Shown here one piece after another: positions 26,862-35,576 of a DNA stretch of 64,000 bases (the first letter of the stretch is position 1; each line of letters opens with the position of its first letter). The translations under genes were made by a program, and so were the position numbers. Source of the DNA: Ktedonobacter racemifer DSM 44963 (GTDB lineage Bacteria; Chloroflexota; Ktedonobacteria; Ktedonobacterales; Ktedonobacteraceae); assembly GCF_000178855.1 (NCBI RefSeq), contig NZ_ADVG01000001.1:2143460-2207459 (forward strand), read 5' to 3'. Under the pieces are notes generated by a model, which saw only the letters and a program-made list of their open reading frames with translations, was not told the origin of the DNA and did no database searches.

Positions 26862-27664
26862 CAACTGATCCGCTCTCACTTGTCTTTCTTTTCTGTTTTC
26901 TCTTTGGGCTTCTCTTCCTGCTCGCAGTCGCCTTCCTTGGCCATCTTGGGCACGGACACGCGACGGTTGGGCATCACGCCGGCGTGGGACATGGCCTGGT
27001 ACATGGCTTCCAGACCCATGTGAGTGATCCCTTCCACGCCTCGCATGCCTCGGCAATCCATGGCAATGGAGGAACACATGCGGCAAATGGTCAACATACA
27101 GGAGGTCAAGGCAACGATGGAGGTCATCACTTCTCGCTCCTTGCCCTCTTCAACCCGACCGCGATTGTACTCTTTCTGCTCTGGTTTGGCTTACTTGGTT
27201 ACCTGTTTCATAATGTTACCAATTTAGCACCTTCTCTTACACTCATTGGTGCGATCGTAGGTGGCTTCATAGTCGCCGCTCTTATCGTCAGTGCGCTCGA
27301 TCGCTTGATTGGTCGGAGTGAAGCCTCGACTGTGCAGGATATCTCGGAACGAACGGGGCTGGTTGGAAAGGTCAATCGGACTATTCCTAGCAACAATCTC
27401 GGCGAAATCATCTATGTCTCACCTGGGGGTCATCGCAAGGGCGTACCCGCCCGAACCATGGATGGCAGGCGCCTGGAGCGTGGACAGGAGATTGTCGTGC
27501 TCAACTACCAGCATGGAATCGCCGAGGTTGACACCTGGGAGCACTTCATTGAGCAAGAAGGCGACAAGTTAAATGCAGGGGAAGTAGACGAGTTACAGGC
27601 TCTTCTCAATGATTTAGAAACACAAGATACTTATGTTATGCGTCAAAATATGCAACAGGAGTAA
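26855..27664 (+). CDS. NfeD-like membrane protein with His-rich loop
   Basis: A 269-residue protein with one N-terminal helix (about 8-30), a long His/Gly-rich loop (about 30-92, about 18 His), two more helices (about 98-118 and 122-145) and a C-terminal OB-fold-like domain (about 160-235, GLVGKVNRTIPSNNLGEIIYVSPGG...GQEIVVLNYQHGIAEVD). The last part and the adjacent flotillin gene identify it as NfeD / YqiJ-type. Such proteins assemble with SPFH proteins in membrane domains. The His-rich loop is unusual and might bind metal. The flotillin gene starts six bases after its stop. Confidence 0.75.
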   Translation: MLATDPLSLVFLFCFLFGLLFLLAVAFLGHLGHGHATVGHHAGVGHGLVHGFQTHVSDPFHASHASAIHGNGGTHAANGQHTGGQGNDGGHHFSLLALFNPTAIVLFLLWFGLLGYLFHNVTNLAPSLTLIGAIVGGFIVAALIVSALDRLIGRSEASTVQDISERTGLVGKVNRTIPSNNLGEIIYVSPGGHRKGVPARTMDGRRLERGQEIVVLNYQHGIAEVDTWEHFIEQEGDKLNAGEVDELQALLNDLETQDTYVMRQNMQQE

Positions 27665-27670
27665 AGGACT

Positions 27671-29224
27671 ATGGATCAACTCATTATCACAATAGCTGTT
27701 GTAGCTGTCGTCCTCGTCATAGTGGTTCTTATCCTTTTACGAATTTTAGGCGGCCTGATGCGCAAGGTTGGTCCTAACCAGGCCCTTATCGTTTATGGCT
27801 TTGGTGGCACAACCGTCATCACAGGCGGAGCTAAACTGATCCTGCCGCTTTTCCAGCGCGCACAGGATTTCTCGCTGGAGTTGATGTCCTTCGATGTTGC
27901 ACCTACCCAGGCGCTCTATACCACTCAGGGTGTAGCTGTCAACGTCGAAGCCGTGACCCAGATTAAGGTACGCTCAGATGAACAGAGCATTAAGACCGCC
28001 GCCGAGCAATTCCTCAGCAAGACCCAGGAGGATCGCGAGAATCTGATTCGCCTGGTCATGGAGGGTCATTTGCGTGGTATCGTTGGCCAGTTGACGGTTG
28101 AGGACCTGGTAAAGGATCCAGAAAGCGTCGGCGGCAAGATGCTGCGCACCGTCAGCCCCGATATGGATAAGATGGGCCTTGAAGTCATCTCGTTCACGAT
28201 TAAAGATGTACGCGACGAGAACGACTATATCACCAATATGGGTCGCCCGCAGATCGCGCGGATTCGTAAAGAGGCCGATATCGCCGCCGCCCTGGCCCAA
28301 CGCGACACACAGATCCAGCAGGCCAGCGCCTCACGTGAGGCAGCCGTTGCCCGCGCCCAGGCCGACCAGGAGCGCGTGAAAGCCGAGGCCGAGTCCCTCG
28401 CCCTCCAGGCTGAGTCACAGCGTAACCTGTCGATGAAAAAGGCCTCCTTCGAGGCCGAGGTCAAACGCCAGCAGGCTGCGGCAGACAAATCCTATGATAT
28501 CCAATCCAACATGACGCAGCAGCAGGTCGTCGCCGAGGCCGTCAAGGTTACCGAGGTTGAGAAGCAGGCCCAGATCAAAGTGCAGCAGGCCGAAATCCAA
28601 CGCCGCGAACTTGAGCTGCAAGCGACGATTCAGAAAGCCGCTGAGGCCGAGCGCCGCCGCGTTGAGACGGTTGCCGAAGCCGACCGTCTGCGCCAGATCC
28701 TCGAGGCTCAAGGTCAGGCTGAGGCCGCACGCGCCAAAGGCCAGGCGGAAGCCGACGCCTCGCGTGCTCGTGGTCTCGCCGAAGCCGAGATTGCTCGCGC
28801 CAAAGGTCTCGCCGAAGCCGAGGTCATTCGTGCCAAGGGTGAAGCGGAAGCCGACGCTATGAAGGTCAAGGCCGCAGCCTTCCACGAATACAATCAGGCA
28901 GCCGTACTCGACAAACTGCTCACCAACATGCCAGACATCGTACGTGCCATCGCCGAGCCTCTCAGCAAGGTCGACAAGGTCACGATCGTCTCGACCGGCT
29001 CCAATGGTAGTTCAGATGGCGTGGGCGCCAGCCGCCTGACCGGGGATATCGTCAATATGGCGGCCCAGGTACCCGCGCTCTTCGAGTTGCTAAGCGGTAC
29101 CCACATCGGTGATCTCATGAGTCGCGTCCCTGGCCTCTCAGACCAGAACGGCAGTGCTCCCAATGGAGCCAAGGCCAATGGAACTGTTGAGGTTACCAGC
29201 GGTGACAGCTCGAAAGAGTCATAG
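27671..29224 (+). CDS. Flotillin (SPFH/band 7 family)
   Basis: A 517-residue scaffold protein of membrane microdomains. It has an N-terminal membrane helix (about 4-27), an SPFH domain (about 30-190, GPNQALIVYGFGG...VNVEAVTQIKV...) and a long coiled coil (about 190-420) containing Glu-Ala-rich repeats such as AKGLAEAEV, typical of flotillins; the C terminus is Gly/Ser/Asn-rich. It is expected to oligomerise into large cages with the NfeD protein. It is in an operon with the NfeD-like gene (6-nt gap) and upstream of a PspA homologue. Family call secure. Confidence 0.92.
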   Translation: MDQLIITIAVVAVVLVIVVLILLRILGGLMRKVGPNQALIVYGFGGTTVITGGAKLILPLFQRAQDFSLELMSFDVAPTQALYTTQGVAVNVEAVTQIKVRSDEQSIKTAAEQFLSKTQEDRENLIRLVMEGHLRGIVGQLTVEDLVKDPESVGGKMLRTVSPDMDKMGLEVISFTIKDVRDENDYITNMGRPQIARIRKEADIAAALAQRDTQIQQASASREAAVARAQADQERVKAEAESLALQAESQRNLSMKKASFEAEVKRQQAAADKSYDIQSNMTQQQVVAEAVKVTEVEKQAQIKVQQAEIQRRELELQATIQKAAEAERRRVETVAEADRLRQILEAQGQAEAARAKGQAEADASRARGLAEAEIARAKGLAEAEVIRAKGEAEADAMKVKAAAFHEYNQAAVLDKLLTNMPDIVRAIAEPLSKVDKVTIVSTGSNGSSDGVGASRLTGDIVNMAAQVPALFELLSGTHIGDLMSRVPGLSDQNGSAPNGAKANGTVEVTSGDSSKES

Positions 29225-29357
29225 TCACCTGGATTACGGCGGGCAAAGGGCAGGCGAGGATAATCTCACGCCCTTTCCCGCCTCTCCCTTCCCAAAGGTC
29301 ATCCTTTCGAAGCGCCCATTTCGTCTGTTTCGTATGAAATATAAAGCCGTGGTCGCA

Positions 29358-29425
29358 CGACGCTGCTCAAGCACGCGTCTACATATGACGCGCATTATAT
29401 GTAGACGCGTGCTTGAGCAGCGTCG
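29358..29425. repeat. Palindromic repeat, GACGCTGCT family (best copy)
   Basis: Perfect 29-bp arms 29358-29386 and 29397-29425 around a 10-nt loop. It lies between the flotillin and PspA genes. A partly decayed full copy is at 53313-53388 and single arms are at 13213 and 20673. The multicopy, palindromic form suggests a small non-autonomous element or REP-like repeat. Confidence 0.75.
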
Positions 29426-29476
29426 GTCGGATTGGCACTACACGCTGTCTATATCACAATATCGGGAGAGAAGCTT

Positions 29477-30283
29477 ATGAATCTGTTGGAGCGAGTGCTC
29501 ACCCTGCTACGGGCAAATCTCAATGTGGTTGTGGAGAACGCTGACGATCCCGAGAAAGCGCTCAAACAACTTCATCTCGATATGCGCAATCAACTTGTGC
29601 AAGTTAAGACGCAGGTTGCGACCGCCATCGCAGAGGGGATTAAGCTACAAAAACGCCAACAAGAATGTGAGGCCGCGGCAGAAAGCTGGCTCCATAAGGC
29701 AGAACAAGCGGTACAGCAACATAACGATGAAGCAGCGCGCGATGCGCTTGTGCATTATAACGACCTTACGCGCCAGGCAGAACACTTCCTTAACCTGAAA
29801 CAAAACCAGGATCGCCTCGTCTCGATGCTTCGCTCGGCCCTGCGCCAGCTTGAAGGAAAAATAGTCGAGGTCCAGACCACGCTTGAGACACTGGAGACGC
29901 GTAAACGCAACGCCCTTATTCAACAACGCGTTCTTGAGGCTCTCAATAAACAGCGCGAGTCAGGGGTAGAGGGCACCCCCAGCCCGACATCTCCCAGCGA
30001 GGGCGAGATACGTATGCGGGCGCGAGCACAACGCCAACAACAGGCCTCCAATCCCCGACCGAAAACCACCGCTAATCTTGAACAACAACTACAACAGCTC
30101 AGGAAACGCTCCGCCGAGCCTACAACCAACCTGGAAATGCCAAAGGAGGAACCTACCACGCTCTCTCCTCGGCGCACAACGGATCAATTGGCTGCCAGCC
30201 AGCCCGCGCCTCCTCGTCTCCTCAACTCAGGCGAGCTCGATCTAGAGAAACTCAAAAAGCTCCTCAACACCGAACAGGGCTGA
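29477..30283 (+). CDS. PspA/IM30 (Vipp1) family protein
   Basis: A 268-residue ESCRT-III-like membrane-remodelling protein. The first 180 residues are helical: MNLLERVLTLLRANLN, NADDPEKALKQLHLDMRNQL, and long coiled-coil helices with WLHKAEQAVQQHNDEAARDAL, a classic PspA segment. Residues about 180-268 are a Pro/Thr/Gln-rich tail with a final short helix (LDLEKLKKLLN), longer than usual for PspA. It guards the membrane under stress. It follows flotillin after 252 nt that include a palindrome, so it may be co-transcribed only in part. GGGAGA precedes ATG. Confidence 0.86.
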   Translation: MNLLERVLTLLRANLNVVVENADDPEKALKQLHLDMRNQLVQVKTQVATAIAEGIKLQKRQQECEAAAESWLHKAEQAVQQHNDEAARDALVHYNDLTRQAEHFLNLKQNQDRLVSMLRSALRQLEGKIVEVQTTLETLETRKRNALIQQRVLEALNKQRESGVEGTPSPTSPSEGEIRMRARAQRQQQASNPRPKTTANLEQQLQQLRKRSAEPTTNLEMPKEEPTTLSPRRTTDQLAASQPAPPRLLNSGELDLEKLKKLLNTEQG

Positions 30284-30320
30284 GGAGCCAGGTTCATCCG
30301 ATCACGCCAGGGGTAGCTTG

Positions 30321-30467
30321 TTACCAGTTCCAGGCCAGAGAGGCAATCGATAACAAGATAATGATAGCGATTCCGATACCAATTCCTACCATAAAGGAGA
30401 AGCGATTATTCTCCTTCTCTTCCTGGGATTTCTCTGGTGTCTGCTCTATACTCTTGCTTCCGCTCAT
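30321..30467 (-). CDS. 48-residue single-pass membrane protein
   Basis: Found by reading the minus strand. It starts MSGSKSIEQTPEKSQEEKE, a charged cytoplasmic stretch, and ends with a Gly/Ile/Leu-rich helix (about 28-44) and WNW before the stop. AAGGA lies 7 nt upstream of ATG (30467). The design, charged head plus C-terminal anchor, is typical of a real small membrane protein. It lies between the 3' ends of pspA and the REC/DUF4388 gene. Function unknown. Confidence 0.6.
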   Translation of the reverse strand: MSGSKSIEQTPEKSQEEKENNRFSFMVGIGIGIAIIILLSIASLAWNW

Positions 30468-30529
30468 AACTATTCCTTCGCTCCTGCTAGATAATGCCTA
30501 CGTGTCTTCTCGCGCTTGCACCATATCGC

Positions 30530-32734
30530 CTATAATGCTGCATTTACTGCGCTCTCAATATTCGCAACAATACTCAGGCTCTCCGCGGGGTTTGCCTCAT
30601 GAGTAGTGATCACTACTAAAAAGGCTGATCGTCTGCTACCCACTATGCGCGCCATTATATATCGTCCAGCATTGCGGAGCAACACATCCTCGCATGCCCC
30701 CCAGCCACCTAGCTCTGCTCCCTGCTGGGCACTCTTCATCATCGCACTCAGCGGAGCACATAGGGGTGTGACATCGCTATCATCAACGGAAATCTGTGCC
30801 AGTGGGGACCCCTCCATGTTTAACACGGCGGCTGCGACAAAACCCTTGACTGAGTAGCCCAACGTCTGAAGAGCCGTGATGAGGGCAGGATAGTTAAAGG
30901 CATCACGATTCTGGTTCTGGTCAGCCTGGACGCTTTCCGCGCCGGATATGGAATTATTGACGGGCAACGGGCCACTTGTATTACGCTCCTGGAAGGATCG
31001 CAAATGATTATTGGTGATTGCGGGCCGGCGCATCGTCTCTCCCCCCACCTCATTGACGGATTCAGGCCTGATCGCTGGTTGCATACCGCTCCCCTGTTGT
31101 AGGGGATGCAGTCCGCTAGATCCATAGACTGGACCCGAACCACCGGATTGGTAAGGGTCACTCCACTCACCACCCTGAGCCGGTGAACTCGCCTGTCCTG
31201 GCTCCATCATACCTGGCCGAATAACAGGTAAATTTGAAGCGGTGGGCTGATCCGTTAACCATGATGGCAGGGGCTGCTGCGCCGAGACATCCTGGGGCGC
31301 CTGCATCGATGGTTGAGGGGCGAAAAGTTGGGCCTGCCCATCATTGCCCGCTTCAGCTTGCGCGGTTGGCTGCAAGCCATTCGTGTTTACGACCTGTCCC
31401 TTGCTCCACTCGCGCATCATAGCTTCATCCAGGCGCGGCAGTTCGCCTGTGCGCTCCCACCACTCCTTCTGTACCTCATCACTCATCCCAACACCACCCT
31501 CATTCTGCTGTGTAATTGCGGGTCCAAAAATCACATCGCGTAGTCCACTCTCAGGTACTGGTTGACCCAGTGGCTGAGCAGGAAAGCTCCCGCTCCCAGC
31601 GTTTAGCTCCTGTGAGAGAGCGGAGTGAATGCCACTCGCTGGCGTCTGATTCATCTGCCCCAGCGGCGTAGAAATTCCAAGATCCCGGTCTGTCTCAGGC
31701 ATAAATGGCATATTCCCTGCAACTGGCATCGACCCGGAAAGGGAGCCAGGCGTGGGCCATATATCGGGCATACTGCCGGAGGTTTCAGGAACGGAGAACT
31801 GCCCAGGCATCGCACCAGCGATATTGGACGCTGGAAGTTGTCCCGATGGCTGTGGCATACCACCCATGACCGGGACCTGGCCCGAGAGATCATACATACC
31901 ATTGGTGGCGGGGAAAGCGCCCGAGGGCTGTACTGGTATCTGTCCTGAGGCTCCCTCTGTCGTAGCCACCATGCCAAAGGGGGTATCATCAATATCATCA
32001 AAGGAGAGAGCATTGAGCGATGGCTGAGCGCCCGTCGGCTGGGGCATCTCCCCCTGTCCGTACTTGGTACGATACTGGAGGGCCTGCATAATCAAACGCG
32101 ATAACGGCTGCTTCACATTAGGAATCACCTGCCCATTCCAGGGTTGATGAATCACTGTACCATTCTTATGAGCAGCGAGCGCAAAAAACGCCTCCTCGCC
32201 TCGCAAGAAACCGTATTCCGCCCATACAAGCTCACCATTCTGAAAGCGCAGGAGTCCCCGCTCCTCCAAGCCCGTATTCACCAGAAGCGCGATATTCTTG
32301 CGGCTCATCGTAATGATTTGAATCACATCCAGTAGATCAAAGGAGTCCAGGTCAACGGTAAAACCAGTATCATCCTGCATACGCCGCAGCTCTTCTCGCA
32401 GCAAGCGCACATCCAGCGGCTTCTCCAGGTAGCTCACAGCACCATTCTCTAATGCCTGTGCACGCATCTGTTCCGCTTTTATGCCGCCCAATAATACTGT
32501 ACGCGTATTGGGATGATACGCCCGCAACCATTGCAGCAATTCAAATCCCTCTATGCCAGGTGCGTCGAGATCGCATATCACCACGTCATACTCATCCGCC
32601 CATAACGCACGTACGGCGTCACCACCATTGGTGACGCCCCAGACGCCATAGCCGTCGTTGCGCAAGGCATTTACGAGCTGCTGGCCAATATGCTCATCAT
32701 CTTCAATCACAAATATGCGCGATATACTTGACAT
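30530..32734 (-). CDS. Response regulator with REC, DUF4388 and Roadblock/LC7 domains
   Basis: A 734-residue three-module protein. Residues 1-115 are a receiver domain with acidic pocket E11/D12/D13, phosphoacceptor D55 (VVICDLDAPG) and K105 (YLEKPLD). Residues about 125-225 are a DUF4388/PATAN domain (DLLDVIQIITMSRKNIALLVN, GLLRFQNGELVWAEY), as in cyanobacterial PatA. About 230-610 is a disordered linker rich in Met, Pro, Gln, Gly and Ser. The last 120 residues are a Roadblock/LC7 domain, a partner module for small Ras-like GTPases. No histidine kinase or GTPase gene is adjacent. The likely role is signal-dependent control of a GTPase, polarity or adhesion; this is inference. Confidence 0.85.
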   Translation of the reverse strand: MSSISRIFVIEDDEHIGQQLVNALRNDGYGVWGVTNGGDAVRALWADEYDVVICDLDAPGIEGFELLQWLRAYHPNTRTVLLGGIKAEQMRAQALENGAVSYLEKPLDVRLLREELRRMQDDTGFTVDLDSFDLLDVIQIITMSRKNIALLVNTGLEERGLLRFQNGELVWAEYGFLRGEEAFFALAAHKNGTVIHQPWNGQVIPNVKQPLSRLIMQALQYRTKYGQGEMPQPTGAQPSLNALSFDDIDDTPFGMVATTEGASGQIPVQPSGAFPATNGMYDLSGQVPVMGGMPQPSGQLPASNIAGAMPGQFSVPETSGSMPDIWPTPGSLSGSMPVAGNMPFMPETDRDLGISTPLGQMNQTPASGIHSALSQELNAGSGSFPAQPLGQPVPESGLRDVIFGPAITQQNEGGVGMSDEVQKEWWERTGELPRLDEAMMREWSKGQVVNTNGLQPTAQAEAGNDGQAQLFAPQPSMQAPQDVSAQQPLPSWLTDQPTASNLPVIRPGMMEPGQASSPAQGGEWSDPYQSGGSGPVYGSSGLHPLQQGSGMQPAIRPESVNEVGGETMRRPAITNNHLRSFQERNTSGPLPVNNSISGAESVQADQNQNRDAFNYPALITALQTLGYSVKGFVAAAVLNMEGSPLAQISVDDSDVTPLCAPLSAMMKSAQQGAELGGWGACEDVLLRNAGRYIMARIVGSRRSAFLVVITTHEANPAESLSIVANIESAVNAAL

Positions 32735-33170
32735 TATTCTACCACCTACAACAGACCTGCCCTGTTCTGCCCTCTCATTGGACGCTTTTTTCTGCTTTTA
32801 GACGTGTTTAACCGCAGCCTGGCAACTGCGGCTTATGAAAGGCTGCTGGCTGCGCTACAAAACAGGTGTTTATTTTTCCTTCAGCAAATTGCAATACGCA
32901 AGTTTTCAATACGCGTATGACATCTCTCGCAAGGCTCTTGGCCCTTGCGCTACTGCTTAAATGCGATATTCTTCTCTAAAAGGCTATCTCTGTGAGTGTA
33001 TCACGATGCACTATGGATGGCAATAATTTCGCGAATTAGGCGCGGGAAGTCCCATTCGCGCTCACGGTTTGATGCGCCTTTTCCAGCGTGTTATACTCCA
33101 CTACAGGAGAGCGTTTTTCATAGTAAACCCTCCTCTTGAATAATTTCGTTTATTTTTTGGAGATGCTCTT
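32735..33170. other. Divergent intergenic region upstream of rpiA
   Basis: 436 nt with no supported gene. It holds small hairpins, for example CCGCAG/CTGCGG near 32812-32831 and GCAAGG/CCTTGC near 32930-32950, and an A/T-rich stretch before rpiA. No riboswitch was recognised. Confidence 0.4.
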
Positions 33171-33866
33171 ATGACTGGTCAGGAAATAAATCGTGATGTG
33201 TGGAAACAGGCTGCAAGCGAGGCGGCGGCTCAGTTAGTCGAGGATGACATGCTGGTAGGTCTGGGTACCGGTTCAACGGCGGCCTTCTTCATTCAGGCAC
33301 TTGCCAGGCGCATGCAACAGGGGCTACGCATCGCTGGCACCATTTCCTCCTCGCTCGCGTCGCAGGAACTGGCACAAAGCTTACATATCCCTATCACCGA
33401 TTTTGCTACTCATCCTTCACTCGATATTTATATAGATGGGGCTGATGAAATCGACTCCCAGCTTAACCTCGTCAAAGGCGGGGGTGGGGCGCTCCTGCGC
33501 GAGAAGATCGTGGCTTCCGCATCACGGCGCTTTGTTGTCATCGCCGATCAGCTTAAGCTCGTGCAACGCCTGGGACAAAGCTTCGCCCTGCCTATTGAAG
33601 CCATTCCCTTCGCCGCCCCCCTGGTCTCACGCAAGTTAACCAACCTTGGGGCAACCGTCAAGCTTCGCGGTGGTAGCACCACCCCTTTCATTACCGATAA
33701 CCATAACGTTATTCTCGACTGCACCTTCGCGGATGGCATTCTTGATCCCGCAGCCCTGGATGAGCAGTTACACCATGTTGTCGGCATCGTCGAGACAGGC
33801 CTCTTTCTCGGCATGGCCCAACAGGCCCTCATCGGTGGCCCTCACGGAGTCCAGGTCCTCCCCTAA
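33171..33866 (+). CDS. rpiA: Ribose-5-phosphate isomerase A
   Basis: Interconverts ribose 5-phosphate and ribulose 5-phosphate in the pentose phosphate pathway. The 231-residue protein has the phosphate loop GTGSTAAFFI (about residues 31-40), DGADEID (about 90-96), KGGGGALLREKI with the catalytic acid/base region, and the GMAQQALIGG end. All family motifs are intact and the length is usual. GGAG precedes ATG at about 10 nt. It lies just ahead of the ECF transporter operon on the same strand, but a separate promoter stands between them. Confidence 0.96.
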   Translation: MTGQEINRDVWKQAASEAAAQLVEDDMLVGLGTGSTAAFFIQALARRMQQGLRIAGTISSSLASQELAQSLHIPITDFATHPSLDIYIDGADEIDSQLNLVKGGGGALLREKIVASASRRFVVIADQLKLVQRLGQSFALPIEAIPFAAPLVSRKLTNLGATVKLRGGSTTPFITDNHNVILDCTFADGILDPAALDEQLHHVVGIVETGLFLGMAQQALIGGPHGVQVLP

Positions 33867-33884
33867 CATCTTCTATGAATATTC

Positions 33885-33914
33885 TTGACAGTCATAGGAA
33901 TTGCCGGGTATATT
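33885..33914 (+). promoter_or_regulatory. Promoter of the ECF transporter operon
   Basis: TTGACA (33885-33890) and TATATT (33909-33914) are 18 nt apart (17 to GTATAT). It starts 18 nt after the rpiA stop. The leader to the S-component start is about 110 nt; no riboswitch was recognised in it. Confidence 0.6.
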
Positions 33915-34030
33915 TCAACAATAGATCCATATCCACGAATGCATCCGGCTTCTCTAGCTATTTTGCCCTGATCTACGTTTAGCTCGCGCACAAGCAGAGA
34001 AACATAGATCCAACACGAAGGAGTGTTCGC

Positions 34031-34648
34031 TTGAGCAAAGTTGAACAGAAGACACAAAGCATGGATCCAACGCATCCATGGAAGCTAACGACAGAGCGAA
34101 TCGTCATTGCTGCGATGCTTGCTGGCCTTACGGTATGTATCACCCTCATCCCTGGCATCGGCTTTATTCCGGTTCCCAATGTCTCTGGTAACGCGACAAC
34201 AGGTCATATTCCTACCATTATTGGCGGCATCGTCGGCGGCCCAATCGTCGGCCTGCTTACAGGCTTTATCTTTGGCCTGATGAGCCTCCTACATGCCTCT
34301 AGCCCGCTCTTTAAGGATCCGACTGTCGCGATTCTGCCGCGTATCTTTATTGGCCTGACCGCCTGGGCAACCTTCGCCGCGCTCAAACGCTTCAGCTTTG
34401 ATGTGGCGGCCATCAGCGCGGGCGTCATCGGCTCACTGACGAATTCGGTCCTGGTAATCTCCATGGGCATGATCAGGGGCTATATCCCCGCCAATGGCGT
34501 CATCCTGGCAAGCTTCCTGCCCCAGGTTATCGCCGAGGCGATTATCTCAGCCATCTTCGCCGAAGCGGTGGCGCGCAGCTATGCTATCGTCCAGCAGCGC
34601 CTCGTGCATGCTCCGGAGACCAAGGCTCGTGAGGAACTTCCCTATTAG
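34031..34648 (+). CDS. ECF transporter S component (substrate unknown)
   Basis: This 205-residue integral membrane protein is the substrate-binding subunit of an energy-coupling factor transporter. It has about six hydrophobic helices and a GHIPTIIGGIVGGPIVGLLTG segment with the small-residue pattern typical of S components; an N-terminal polar stretch precedes the first helix. The vitamin or metal it binds cannot be read from sequence. TTG at 34031 has AAGGAG nine nt upstream, so I prefer it over the in-frame ATG at 34061. It heads an operon with both ATPases and the T subunit, a dedicated (group I) layout. Confidence 0.83.
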   Translation: MSKVEQKTQSMDPTHPWKLTTERIVIAAMLAGLTVCITLIPGIGFIPVPNVSGNATTGHIPTIIGGIVGGPIVGLLTGFIFGLMSLLHASSPLFKDPTVAILPRIFIGLTAWATFAALKRFSFDVAAISAGVIGSLTNSVLVISMGMIRGYIPANGVILASFLPQVIAEAIISAIFAEAVARSYAIVQQRLVHAPETKAREELPY

Positions 34649-34730
34649 CGCCGGGGAGATATGCGGCGCGTAAGGACACCGGGGCTATTGCGCCTCCACT
34701 CCCTACTTACAGATAAACCAGATAAACGCT

Positions 34731-35576
34731 ATGCTTGAAGTTCAAAACGTTACCTTTCACTACAATACGCAGGAGGTCTCAACCCCTCCTGCGTTGCGCA
34801 ATATTAACTTGCGCATCCAACCAGGCCAGACTGTGGCGATCATCGGTCACAATGGCTCAGGCAAGAGCACGCTCACGCGCCTGCTCGCCGCAATTCTCCA
34901 TCCAACCCAGGGCGAGGTACGCGTTGATGATATCGCCACAACCGCGCGTGGTGAGGATTTATGGACCATTCGCCAGCGCGTTGGCGTTATTTTTCAGAAT
35001 CCCGATGATCAGCTCGTCGCCAATACCGTCATCGACGATGTCGCCTTTGGACCGGAGAATCTAGGTCTCCCTCGCCACGAGATTGAGGAGCGAGTGCAGG
35101 AGGCGCTCTCCAGCCTGGAGCTTGGTGCCTCAGCGCAGCTTCCCATTAGTGACCTCTCTGTAGGGCAGAAACAGCAAGTCGCCATTGCTGGGGTACTGGC
35201 AATGCGCCCACGCTACCTCTTGCTCGATGAACCTACCACGATGCTGCCAGGTCACCTGATACGCTCGCTCCTCGCCACAGAGCAACGCCTGGCACGCGAA
35301 CGGGGCATGGCCGTCATCCATATCACGCATTTTATGCACGAGGTTACAGCCTTCCAGCGTGTCCTCGTCATGCACCAGGGAGAGATTCTGCTGGATGGCT
35401 CGCCCAGCGAGATCTTCTCACATGCTGATCAGCTAGAAACCCTCGGGTTAGACATACCCATGGTCACGCGGCTGGGAGAGCGCCTGCGCGCCCGTGGCTG
35501 GCAACACCTCTCTGACGTCATTCTCACTCCCGAACAACTAAAGGCGGATCTATGCTCTTCGAACTCTTCGAATTAA
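34731..35576 (+). CDS. ecfA1: ECF transporter ATPase, first subunit (EcfA1-type)
   Basis: A 281-residue ABC ATPase. Walker A is GHNGSGKST (39-47), the Q-loop lies in FQNPDDQLVA, Walker B is YLLLDEP with catalytic E167, and the H-loop His is in HITHFMHEV. Two elements deviate: the signature reads LSVGQ (142-146) instead of LSGGQ, and the D-loop has Pro173 instead of Asp in TTMLP. Its own nucleotide pocket looks normal, while the face it offers to the partner is altered. The 3' end overlaps the next gene by 25 nt. The ribosome site is weak. Confidence 0.9.
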   Translation: MLEVQNVTFHYNTQEVSTPPALRNINLRIQPGQTVAIIGHNGSGKSTLTRLLAAILHPTQGEVRVDDIATTARGEDLWTIRQRVGVIFQNPDDQLVANTVIDDVAFGPENLGLPRHEIEERVQEALSSLELGASAQLPISDLSVGQKQQVAIAGVLAMRPRYLLLDEPTTMLPGHLIRSLLATEQRLARERGMAVIHITHFMHEVTAFQRVLVMHQGEILLDGSPSEIFSHADQLETLGLDIPMVTRLGERLRARGWQHLSDVILTPEQLKADLCSSNSSN

